The notes: a model not told the origin generated them from the letters alone. DNA of 6,160 bases from Bacillota bacterium (GCA_023486985.1 JAMDEM010000081.1:1-6160); one strand, 5' to 3'. Counted from the stretch's first letter, positions 1-5,318 are shown. Made by a program: numbers and translations.

Positions 1-19
1 GGACCCATATATGTTACGC
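1..19 (+). repeat. Arm 1 of a 19-bp exact inverted repeat
   Basis: GGACCCATATATGTTACGC at 1-19 is the exact reverse complement of 573-591. The other arm lies inside the M48 protease gene and encodes GPIYVT. The match stops at base 20 and may extend beyond the window to the left, which cannot be seen. A 19-base exact match is not expected by chance in 6 kb. Confidence 0.6.
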
Positions 20-30
20 CCATGAAATAA
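1..30 (+). CDS. Possible 3' end of a rightward gene (edge fragment)
   Basis: Read from base 1, the plus strand gives GPIYVTPMK and then a TAA stop at 28-30. The first six residues match the GPIYVT stretch of the M48 protease encoded on the opposite strand further in. The first 19 bases are identical to that part of the protease gene. Nine codons cannot establish a gene. A different frame stays open to a TGA at 61-63, so the true frame is unknown. It could be the tail of a convergent gene, a remnant of a second M48 copy, or an artefact of a contig end. No function is assigned. Confidence 0.15.
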   Translation, partial: GPIYVTPMK

Positions 31-35
31 CGGGA

Positions 36-60
36 GAAAACAAGCTCGCCGAAGGCGAAG
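36..60 (-). terminator. Probable intrinsic terminator downstream of the M48 gene
   Basis: Read leftward, CTTCGCC (60-54), loop TTC and GGCGAG (50-45) can form a short stem of four strong C-G pairs plus one T-A and one T-G pair. It is followed by CTTGTTTTCT, a T-rich tail. It lies about 80 bases past the M48 stop codon, as expected for the end of the OB-fold/M48 transcript. The stem is short and imperfect, so the call is tentative. The rest of 61-138 shows nothing recognisable. Confidence 0.4.
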
Positions 61-138
61 CCTGAGGATGCCAAAGGATTTATCAGTGGCAGCTTATTTT
101 CGAGCTATTAAAATCACAGGGTGCGTGGTAGTTTATTT

Positions 139-879
139 TTACCTTACAAACCCATCCTTTATAATTTCATCTTTCATAATCTGGATTCTTTCGTTATAAG
201 CCGGATGGTCTCTCATAAAATCAGGAATCCATGTGGGGTTTTTGCCGCTGGCTTTCCACTGCTCAAAAAGTTTTGTCAATTCATAAGGATTTCTGTTGTC
301 TTTAATCATTAGATCAATGCCGCCACGGTCAGCTTCACGCTCGTCGTCCCTGCTGTACTGGGGATGAAACACCAGCTCGTTAAGCAACTGGATATATCCA
401 AGCGTCTGCTGAGCTTCTCCCCTTGTGGCAATCAAAATGGCAAGGGCTGCAAGATCTTCCTGGCTTACACGCTTGTAGTACTTTACAAAATGCTTTTTTT
501 CAATATGGGTTATTTCATGTCCTAAAATTCCTGCCAGGGCATCATCACTTATACCGCTTTCTATCAAGCCCTGCGTAACATATATGGGTCCGCCGGGAAG
601 GGCAAAAGCATTTTCCTCTTTCATTTTTATTATCTTAAAAGAATACGGCACTTTTCTCTCGGCAAATTTTGCAAGCTCTGCACCTATTCTTGCAACCCTT
701 TCCTGCTGCTGCTGGTTCTCAAACAGACCGTATTGTTTTTCCACCGTCTCCGCAGCCTGCTTGCCCATCTTTATTTCATCTTCTTCGGAAAGATCGGTTA
801 AGCTTTGACACCCTGAAAGGAGAAACAAAAAAGGGATGGCAATTACCATAAGGAAAATTGCTATCCCTTTTGAGAGCAA
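139..879 (-). CDS. M48-family zinc metalloprotease, outer- or inner-membrane lipoprotein
   Basis: This is a predicted periplasm-facing lipoprotein peptidase of family M48, close in size and layout to the LoiP/YcaL-type envelope quality-control proteases (about 250 residues). From the chosen start it has 246 residues. Residues 1-23 form a signal peptide with a Lys followed by a hydrophobic run, ending in the lipobox LLSGC with Cys24 as the lipidation site. LPGGPIYVTQGL precedes the zinc motif HEITH (121-125). The third ligand is Glu182 in EREADRGG, and DHPAYNERI near the C-terminus is also typical. All catalytic parts are present and no TPR domain is attached. I chose the TTG at 879 because it follows GGAG by 10 bases, lies four bases after the stop of the preceding gene, and gives a normal lipoprotein signal. 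The longer ATG at 951 would overlap that gene by 68 bases and put 24 extra residues before the signal. ATG 849 would remove the basic residue. It is co-transcribed and probably translationally coupled with the OB-fold gene. The substrate is unknown. Confidence 0.93.
   Translation of the reverse strand: MLSKGIAIFLMVIAIPFLFLLSGCQSLTDLSEEDEIKMGKQAAETVEKQYGLFENQQQQERVARIGAELAKFAERKVPYSFKIIKMKEENAFALPGGPIYVTQGLIESGISDDALAGILGHEITHIEKKHFVKYYKRVSQEDLAALAILIATRGEAQQTLGYIQLLNELVFHPQYSRDDEREADRGGIDLMIKDNRNPYELTKLFEQWKASGKNPTWIPDFMRDHPAYNERIQIMKDEIIKDGFVR
573..591 (-). repeat. Arm 2 of the 19-bp inverted repeat, inside the M48 gene
   Basis: This is the internal partner of the window-edge repeat at 1-19. 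It codes for part of the conserved GGPIYVTQG segment just before the HEITH active site, so this copy is constrained by function. It is more likely the parent copy. Confidence 0.6.
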
Positions 880-883
880 AAGT

Positions 884-1345
884 TTATTTCTCCAGCTCAA
901 CCCTCTGCCCGATAATTTCAACAACTTTTCCATCACTTTTAACTTTTCCATAAATCTTCACCTTCGAGCCTTTAATCTGAGGCACGTTAAACTTTGCTTC
1001 CTCCAGGCTGGCTCTTACTTTTCCGCTTCCGTCCCTAATCTCAAGCCAGCAGCCATCGGGGCACTCATTAGCCACGGTTCCGCTGACAATCACGCTCTTA
1101 CCGGCATAATTTTTGCCGTTCTTCAAAATATCGGCTACCTTTCCAACATGTAAAGCGCCTGCCGGGGCTTTCCCTCCCCAGAATCCTGTTTTAAGGTCAG
1201 CCTTATTATGAGAATGACTGCTGCCGCCGCTGCCGGCGCCGCAGCACCCTCCTGCAGCCTTTACACCATTGTATTTTATCCCGGCAAAAATTACGGCTGA
1301 AAGAAATGATGCAATTAACAACGCATAAAATAATATTTTCTTCAT
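884..1345 (-). CDS. Membrane-anchored OB-fold protein with a Cys/His-rich linker
   Basis: This 153-residue exported protein has no assigned function. Residues 1-22 are a Lys-started hydrophobic segment, either an uncleaved anchor or a signal peptide. Residues 33-46 are a Gly/Ser-rich linker with adjacent Cys34-Cys35 and His44/His46, which looks able to bind a metal. Residues 67-152 look like a small OB-fold: GKSVIVSGTV, then ECPDGCWLEIRDGSGKV, then KGSKVKIYGKV and a final strand. The GCW(L/M/F)-x-L/I-x-D signature with a nearby Cys (Cys95, Cys99) is familiar from OB-fold and DUF4920-like exported proteins of anaerobic bacteria and archaea, usually without a known role. A Shine-Dalgarno-like GGAAAGGGG lies 10 bases before the ATG. 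It is the first gene of a two-gene unit with the M48 protease. Its promoter resembles those of the metal-efflux genes, so a role in metal or redox stress in the envelope is possible, but this is inference. Confidence 0.8.
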   Translation of the reverse strand: MKKILFYALLIASFLSAVIFAGIKYNGVKAAGGCCGAGSGGSSHSHNKADLKTGFWGGKAPAGALHVGKVADILKNGKNYAGKSVIVSGTVANECPDGCWLEIRDGSGKVRASLEEAKFNVPQIKGSKVKIYGKVKSDGKVVEIIGQRVELEK

Positions 1346-1381
1346 TTATTTAATACCCCTTTCCTGATTTTGATAAACTAA

Positions 1382-1413
1382 ATTATATCAAGAAAAAATG
1401 AAGGAATTATGAA
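1382..1413 (-). promoter_or_regulatory. Promoter P3 for the OB-fold/M48 unit, shared 32-base block
   Basis: Read leftward, TTCATAA (1413-1407) is followed after 19 bases by TATAAT (1387-1382), with TGA directly before it, giving an extended -10 box. Transcription would start near 1375, about 30 bases before the ATG at 1345. No good -35 hexamer sits 16-18 bases upstream. The block has the same length as the blocks at 3004-3035 and 3475-3506 and matches the first of these at 26 of 32 positions. Confidence 0.7.
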
Positions 1414-1419
1414 ATCCTT
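1393..1419 (-). terminator. Weak terminator-like hairpin at the end of glgA
   Basis: Read leftward, AAGGA (1419-1415) and TCCTT (1405-1401) can pair as a 5-bp stem with a 9-base loop, followed by CA and six T residues (1398-1393). It overlaps the glgA stop codon and the upstream half of promoter P3. The stem is AT-rich and short, so it may not work and glgA transcripts may read on into the OB-fold gene. Confidence 0.25.
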
Positions 1420-2899
1420 ATGCCATGACCCCCTGCCTTGCGCCAAGCGATATTTTATAAAGTTCCACATACTCTGCCGCTGATTTACTCCAGCTCCAGT
1501 CCTGAAGCATAGCTCTTCTTACAAGCGGCTTCCACTTTTTCTCATCATTGTAAGTTTTTAAAGCCCGCTTTACGGCATCAAGCAGAACTTGACCTTCAGT
1601 TTGTCCTTCTCGGGACGGGAGACCATTATCCGGATCTTCATTGTAATCTTTAATTGTATCCGCCAGTCCTCCGGTTTTTCTGACCACAGGAATTGTCCCG
1701 TATTTCAGGCTTATCAATTGACCCAATCCGCAGGGCTCAAATCTTGACGGCATTAAGAATAAATCAGAGCCTGCATAAATCCTGTGAGCAAGGGCATTAT
1801 CAAACTTAAGGTTTACGGCAAATTTCTCCGGATACTTTTTCTTTAAATTTTCCATAAGGGTATGATATTTGGGATCTCCCGTCCCGAGAAGGACAAACTG
1901 AAGGTCAAGTTCTGCAATCTGGGGCATTACCTCGGCAAGAATGTCAAAGCCTTTCTGGTCATCAAGCCTTGATATCAAGCCTAAAAGCGGGAAGTTATCC
2001 TTCTGCTTCAAACCGTTCTCTTCAAGAAGAGCTTTTTTTACTTCTTTCTTCTTATCGGCGGAATCTGCATTATAATTTACAGGTAAAAATTTATCTGTTG
2101 CAGGGTTCCATTCTTCATAGTCAAGACCGTTAACTATGCCGTAAAGATCTTTTTTGCGATAGGTTAGCAAGCCTTCAAGACCTCTTCCATATTCATTAGT
2201 GGTTTGAATTTCAACCGCATAAGTTTTACTGACTGTATTTATTACATCCGCATAAACCAGCCCCCCCTTAAGGAAGCTTACATTACCCCAAAACTCAAGC
2301 TTATCTGAATTAAAAAGATCCCAGGCAAGACCGATTTCTTCGATAACTTCTCTGGGAAAATTTCCCTGATAGGCAATGTTATGAATTGTGATAACCGTTC
2401 CCACTGCCTGATAAAGCGGGTCCGCCCAGTAAAGAGCTTTAAGATAAACAGGGATAAGGCCTGTCTGCCAATCATTGCAATGGATAACATCAGGATACCA
2501 TTTTAAAGCTTTCATCATCTCAAGGACGGCTCTTGAAAAGAAGGCGAATCTTAAATGATTGTCGGGATAATCAACTCCCTTTTCCTGGTATAAAGCATCT
2601 CTGCCGTAAAGAGAAGGATTATCTATAAAATAAACCTTCACATCCGTGCCGGGAACAACGGCAGTTTTTATAACTGCCTCTTCTTCTTTTTCTCCAAGAG
2701 GAACTTTTATCCGGGCAATTTCTTTTAGACCAAACTTTGCATCATCAATCATCTTGTATTTAGGAAGAACAATCCTTGCATCATGACCAAGTTTTTTCAA
2801 TGCCTTTGGAAGGGCTCCGGCAACATCGGCAAGACCGCCAGTCTTGGCAAATGGAACAACTTCGGAAGAAGCCAGCAAAACTTTCAAACTTTTATTCAT
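1418..2899 (-). CDS. glgA: Glycogen synthase (ADP-glucose alpha-1,4-glucosyltransferase)
   Basis: This is a cytosolic GT5-family enzyme that moves glucose from ADP-glucose to the non-reducing end of alpha-1,4-glucan, the chain-elongation step of glycogen synthesis. It has 493 residues; bacterial GlgA proteins are usually about 475-490. The N-terminal Rossmann domain shows ASSEVVPFAKTGGLADV with the ADP-glucose-binding KTGGL at 19-23, HCNDWQTG at 140-147 and TIHNIAYQG at 171-179. The C-terminal domain shows ISRLDDQKG, with Arg311 and Lys316 as the usual phosphate-contact pair. It also has SRFEPCGLGQL with Glu388 and the second TGGLAD at 409-414. The usual Thr of EPCGLTQ is Gly here. The start has GGAGG six bases upstream. 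No other glycogen gene is in view, so it stands as a single-gene unit here, divergent from the metal-binding gene. The frame is intact throughout. Confidence 0.98.
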   Translation of the reverse strand: MNKSLKVLLASSEVVPFAKTGGLADVAGALPKALKKLGHDARIVLPKYKMIDDAKFGLKEIARIKVPLGEKEEEAVIKTAVVPGTDVKVYFIDNPSLYGRDALYQEKGVDYPDNHLRFAFFSRAVLEMMKALKWYPDVIHCNDWQTGLIPVYLKALYWADPLYQAVGTVITIHNIAYQGNFPREVIEEIGLAWDLFNSDKLEFWGNVSFLKGGLVYADVINTVSKTYAVEIQTTNEYGRGLEGLLTYRKKDLYGIVNGLDYEEWNPATDKFLPVNYNADSADKKKEVKKALLEENGLKQKDNFPLLGLISRLDDQKGFDILAEVMPQIAELDLQFVLLGTGDPKYHTLMENLKKKYPEKFAVNLKFDNALAHRIYAGSDLFLMPSRFEPCGLGQLISLKYGTIPVVRKTGGLADTIKDYNEDPDNGLPSREGQTEGQVLLDAVKRALKTYNDEKKWKPLVRRAMLQDWSWSKSAAEYVELYKISLGARQGVMA

Positions 2900-2917
2900 A
2901 TATTGCCTCCAAATCTT

Positions 2918-2941
2918 AAAGGGAGATTACAGCCTCCCTTT
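2918..2941. promoter_or_regulatory. 8-bp palindrome at the glgA transcription start
   Basis: AAAGGGAG (2918-2925) and CTCCCTTT (2934-2941) are perfect inverted arms around an 8-base centre. The right arm touches the predicted glgA -10 box, so the predicted start point lies inside the palindrome. That position fits a repressor operator. Alternatively it is an RNA hairpin: read rightward it is followed by a T-rich run and could stop antisense transcription. The sequence does not decide between these. Confidence 0.4.
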
Positions 2942-2949
2942 TTATAACA
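2941..2949 (-). promoter_or_regulatory. Candidate glgA extended -10 promoter
   Basis: Read leftward, TGT followed by TATAAA (2946-2941) forms an extended -10 element about 42 bases before the glgA start codon. No convincing -35 box is present. It does not carry the TTCATAA-N19 arrangement of the other three promoters: the nearest TTCATA lies 5 bases too far upstream. glgA is therefore probably controlled separately. Confidence 0.45.
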
Positions 2950-3003
2950 ATTTTGATTGCCTCAATCTTTCTATGAAGTCGATGCAAATTCCTTGCCTTA
3001 CTC

Positions 3004-3035
3004 TTCATAACTTCTTCAAATTTTACTGATATAAT
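3004..3035 (+). promoter_or_regulatory. Promoter P1 for the small metal-binding protein, shared 32-base block
   Basis: TTCATAA (3004-3010), 19 bases, then TATAAT (3030-3035) preceded by TGA form an extended -10 promoter without a recognisable -35 box. The start point would be near 3042, about 30 bases before the ATG at 3073. The block matches 3475-3506 at 28 of 32 positions, including the identical run TTTACTG next to the -10 box. TTCATA and TTCAAA within it are 11 bases apart, the spacing of direct repeats bound by OmpR/PhoB-type regulators; that reading is inference. Confidence 0.75.
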
Positions 3036-3072
3036 GCGCTCATCAACAATCAATGCAAGGAGGGAAGTTTTT

Positions 3073-3312
3073 ATGAAGCTTAATAAAACTAAATCACGCG
3101 GATTATCGGTTATATTGATAATTGCAATTGTACTGGTAATAGCTCTTGCAGCCTTTGCAGCATACCGCCATTTTTCCAATCCGGGACAGACAACTTCAAT
3201 AAGCGCAAGCGGTCAAACTCTTTATTCCTGTCCCATGCATCCGGAAGTCGTAAGCGATAAGCCTGGAAAGTGCCCAAAATGCGGTATGATTCTGGAACCA
3301 AAGAATACATAG
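3073..3312 (+). CDS. Small single-pass membrane protein with heavy-metal-binding domain
   Basis: This 79-residue protein has basic N-terminal residues (KLNKTKSR), one transmembrane segment (about 11-31), a short Ser/Thr-rich linker, and a C-terminal heavy-metal-binding domain. The domain is YSCPMHPEVV at 51-60 followed by CPKCGM at 67-72. Candidate ligands are Cys53, Met55, His56, Cys67, Cys70 and Met72. This Cys-x-Met-His-Pro...Cys-Pro-x-Cys-Gly-Met pattern is the short domain found in CusB-like adaptors and copper ATPases. It probably acts outside the inner membrane to bind a soft metal such as copper or silver and pass it to the efflux pump. AAGGAGGG lies eight bases before the ATG at 3073. 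An upstream in-frame ATG at 3034 overlaps the -10 box and is rejected. The domain is nearly the same as one inside the adaptor encoded downstream. A strong terminator follows, so it is its own transcription unit. Confidence 0.9.
   Translation: MKLNKTKSRGLSVILIIAIVLVIALAAFAAYRHFSNPGQTTSISASGQTLYSCPMHPEVVSDKPGKCPKCGMILEPKNT
3220..3309 (+). repeat. Copy 1 of the 90-bp metal-binding-domain repeat
   Basis: These 30 codons (residues 50-79 of the small protein) align without gaps to 4823-4912 in the adaptor gene. By hand count, 72 of 90 bases and 24 of 30 residues are the same. Most base changes are at third codon positions, so both copies have been kept under selection since they separated. Confidence 0.85.
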
Positions 3313-3341
3313 AATTTTTAATTTGTGACTGGTTAACTGGA

Positions 3342-3368
3342 AAAAGGGGTTGCAAACCAACCCCTTTT
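3342..3368 (+). terminator. Strong intrinsic terminator after the small metal-binding gene
   Basis: AAAAGGGGTTG (3342-3352) and CAACCCCTTTT (3358-3368) form a perfect 11-bp stem with the 5-base loop CAAAC, ending in a T run 30 bases after the TAG stop. The stem is symmetric and could also stop leftward transcription. It separates the small protein from the adaptor gene, which has its own promoter. The rest of 3313-3568 is AT-rich and holds only that promoter and its leader. Confidence 0.85.
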
Positions 3369-3474
3369 AAATTTCCTCCATTACTTAAGGAGTTTCACAA
3401 GTAAAGGGAAACGGGAATAAAACAAGAAAATAATTAAAAGAAAATTCAGCAAAATTTGAATCAATTTTCGCATA

Positions 3475-3506
3475 TTCATAATTTCTTTAAAATTTACTGC
3501 TATAAT
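3475..3506 (+). promoter_or_regulatory. Promoter P2 for the adaptor/pump genes, shared 32-base block
   Basis: TTCATAA (3475-3481), 19 bases, then TATAAT (3501-3506) with TGC before it. It differs from P1 at only 4 of 32 positions, although the surrounding intergenic DNA is unrelated. The leader to the ATG at 3569 is about 55 bases and includes a strong GGGAGG ribosome-binding site five bases from the start codon. Confidence 0.75.
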
Positions 3507-3568
3507 CCAGTCTTGTAAACAGTATCTTCTCCAAGGCAATAATAAAAGTTTAAACCCGGGAGGCTTTT

Positions 3569-5173
3569 ATGGAAAATAATAAGTCGAGTACTAAGAAATC
3601 CAGACTGCCGCTCATAATAGGAATCGTCATTCTGGCGGGAACCCTTATTATCACCTTCTTCGTTGTCCAGCATTTCCGCAAGCCCGGCTCGATGACAGTT
3701 CTTGAAAGCCAGGCAATGGATATGACTGCCATGAAAGCGCCTATGGGCTCTGCGCCTGTAGCAGTGGAGAAAATAAAGCCTGCTCCCTTTCAGGCTGCCG
3801 TTACCTATACTGGCTCTGCAGTTCCATTCAACGAACAGGATGTATCCCCAAGGGTAAGCGGATGGATAGAAGAGCTTAAAGTTTATCCGGGTGATAAAGT
3901 AAATGAAGGACAGCTTCTTGCCGTCCTTAAAGCAGATGACCTGTCTACCCGTCTTAACGAAGCACAATACGCTTACGAAGGCGCTTCTTCTGAAATACAA
4001 ATATCAGGCTATGAATATCAGCAAAGCCTTGCCGACTTAAGCAGTACAAAATCCAGAGTTAAAGCTTCAAATTCAGAGGTTGAAAAAATGAAGGCTGACC
4101 ACGAATACTGGAAGGCAGAAATTAAACGAGCGGATTATCTTTATAAGAACGGCGCTATTTCAAAAGATGAATATCAAAGTGAACTTGCAAGATATAAAAC
4201 TTCTGCTGCAAATGTAAAGCAGGCAAAGAAAAATCTGGAATCATCAAAAGCTGACCTTGAGTCAGCCGCATACAGAAGCAAGGCATCTGCCGAAAGAATC
4301 TTAAGATCAAAAATTATGGCTGAACAGGCAAAAGCCGCAAAAGACACCGCTGAAATTATTTACGGCTATGTTAACATTAAAGCTTTGATATCAGGGATTG
4401 TTACGCAAAGACTTATCAGCAAAGGAAGTCTGGTAAGCCCCGGCACGGTAATCTTTAAGATTGCAACAATAGACCCCATAAGGCTTCAGGCAAATGTTGC
4501 CCAGGAAGATATGGCTGGAATAAAAATCGGCAATCCTGTCACAATTAAAAAGCTAAAAGATAAAGATTCTAAACAATATATTTTATCAAAAGTAACTTCT
4601 GTATTTCCTGCCACAGACCCCACAGCAAGAACAGGAATTGTTGAAGCCCTCACCCCTAATTCATCAGAAAAATTCCTCCCCGGTGAGTATGTAATCATGG
4701 AGATAACAAAAGAAAAAAAGGAAAAAGCCCTTACCGTGCCTTCAAGCGCAATTGTAAAGTTTAATTTAAAAAATCAGCCTGCCGTGTGGATTGTAGCTCA
4801 TCCGGGGGCAGGAGCTCAAATTCTTTATACCTGTGTAATGCATCCTGAAGTTGTAAGCGATAAGCCCGGCAACTGTCCTAAGTGCGGCATGAAGCTGGTT
4901 CCAAAGAAAACAAAAGGCGATAATATCGCTCACATGGTTTATATAAAAACAGGCGCATCCAATGGAGAAAGAACAGAAATTCTTGAGGGCTTAAAAGAAG
5001 GCGACGAAGTTATTTACGCCGGTTATCAATATTTAAATGAAGGAGACCCTGTATTCCCAACAAAGTGGGGAGTTTCAGGACCCGAGGAACTTCCTCCTCC
5101 TCCGGCTGAAGAGACGGCGCCGGGGATGGGTAATACGCCGGGCATGGAAAACATGCCGGGGATGAAGCATTGA
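3569..5173 (+). CDS. RND efflux periplasmic adaptor (CusB/CzcB type) with internal heavy-metal-binding domain
   Basis: This membrane-fusion protein links an inner-membrane RND pump to an outer-membrane channel. It has 534 residues, longer than the usual 380-450. Residues 13-33 are the N-terminal membrane anchor and 47-59 a Met-rich stretch. The first biotinyl-lipoyl half follows (about 84-122, VSGWIEELKVYPGDKVNEGQ), then a long alpha-helical hairpin (about 123-265). The second half is at about 270-300 (ISGIVTQRLISKGSLVSPG), and the beta-barrel runs to about 380. The membrane-proximal domain starts at LTVPSSAIV (388-396) and resumes at MVYIKTGASNGERTEILEGL. Between these lies a heavy-metal-binding domain (419-446: Cys422, Met424, His425, Cys436, Cys439, Met441). 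Homologues with this domain usually carry it at the N-terminus. The tail is Pro-rich with three PGM repeats and a final Lys-His, a likely soft-metal site. Copper or silver export is the best guess. GGGAGG five bases upstream fixes the start. The pump gene follows after 145 bases. Confidence 0.97.
   Translation: MENNKSSTKKSRLPLIIGIVILAGTLIITFFVVQHFRKPGSMTVLESQAMDMTAMKAPMGSAPVAVEKIKPAPFQAAVTYTGSAVPFNEQDVSPRVSGWIEELKVYPGDKVNEGQLLAVLKADDLSTRLNEAQYAYEGASSEIQISGYEYQQSLADLSSTKSRVKASNSEVEKMKADHEYWKAEIKRADYLYKNGAISKDEYQSELARYKTSAANVKQAKKNLESSKADLESAAYRSKASAERILRSKIMAEQAKAAKDTAEIIYGYVNIKALISGIVTQRLISKGSLVSPGTVIFKIATIDPIRLQANVAQEDMAGIKIGNPVTIKKLKDKDSKQYILSKVTSVFPATDPTARTGIVEALTPNSSEKFLPGEYVIMEITKEKKEKALTVPSSAIVKFNLKNQPAVWIVAHPGAGAQILYTCVMHPEVVSDKPGNCPKCGMKLVPKKTKGDNIAHMVYIKTGASNGERTEILEGLKEGDEVIYAGYQYLNEGDPVFPTKWGVSGPEELPPPPAEETAPGMGNTPGMENMPGMKH
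4823..4912 (+). repeat. Copy 2 of the 90-bp metal-binding-domain repeat
   Basis: Residues 419-448 of the adaptor align with residues 50-79 of the small membrane protein. The ligand residues are all kept. The differences are Ser/Thr, Pro/Val, Lys/Asn, Ile/Lys, Glu/Val and Asn/Lys. The copy sits in the loop of the membrane-proximal domain as a clean insertion. Confidence 0.85.
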
Positions 5174-5184
5174 AAGATGTAGTG

Positions 5185-5200
5185 GGAGAGCTTGCTCTCC
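5185..5200 (+). other. Hairpin in the adaptor-pump spacer
   Basis: GGAGAGCTTGCTCTCC is a perfect 6-bp stem closed by CTTG, 12 bases after the adaptor stop codon. It is followed by TTAAAAAAAGC and so lacks a T run on the coding strand. It is not a standard terminator here. It could mark a processing site or protect the upstream message, or, read leftward after the T run, simply be an AT-flanked palindrome. Confidence 0.5.
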
Positions 5201-5318
5201 TTAAAAAAAGCAAAGCAAGGTGCGTCCCGACCGAACAGGAAGGGTTTAGCGAAGATAAAAGCACGGGTTTTTTTGAAACTTCTTTTCGTCTGCATAAAAA
5301 ATGGAAAGGAACCATTTA
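5201..5318 (+). other. Non-coding spacer with secondary structure before the pump gene
   Basis: There is no gene here: all frames are short and the reverse-strand frames lack family features. CCCGACCGAACAGGAAGGG (5225-5243) can fold with two G-C blocks around a symmetric internal loop. A run of seven T residues follows CGGG at about 5268-5274. TTGAAA (5273-5278) and TAAAAA (5295-5300), 16 bases apart, are a weak candidate for an extra promoter. The spacer is unusually long for an adaptor-pump pair, which usually abut, so partial termination or separate initiation is possible. Confidence 0.35.

Noticed and set aside
121..312. A 63-residue plus-strand frame over the M48 gene
   Set aside because: It is the complement of conserved M48 coding sequence, with no ribosome-binding site or domain.
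3034..3072. Upstream in-frame ATG for the small metal-binding protein
   Set aside because: It lies on the -10 box of promoter P1 and has no ribosome-binding site, whereas ATG 3073 has AAGGAGGG at good spacing.
2916..3179. An 87-residue minus-strand frame across the glgA/metal-protein intergenic region
   Set aside because: It overlaps the opposite-strand promoter and the transmembrane segment of the small metal-binding gene, and has no family resemblance.
3507..3568. Possible riboswitch in the adaptor leader
   Set aside because: The leader is only about 55 bases, with two short palindromes (GTTTAAAC, CCCGGG) and no recognisable riboswitch core.
3500..4000. A 166-residue open frame on the minus strand across the start of the adaptor gene
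   Set aside because: It is antisense to a clearly conserved adaptor, has no recognisable domain and overlaps promoter P2; it is a shadow frame.
5141..5157. GGCATG/CATGCC inverted repeat inside the adaptor tail
   Set aside because: It is explained by the repeated Gly-Met and Met-Pro-Gly codons; there is no T run and no regulatory position.
5010..5315. Overlapping minus-strand frames of about 90-100 residues covering the adaptor tail and spacer
   Set aside because: They depend on the Met/Pro-rich adaptor tail read backwards and show no known domain.
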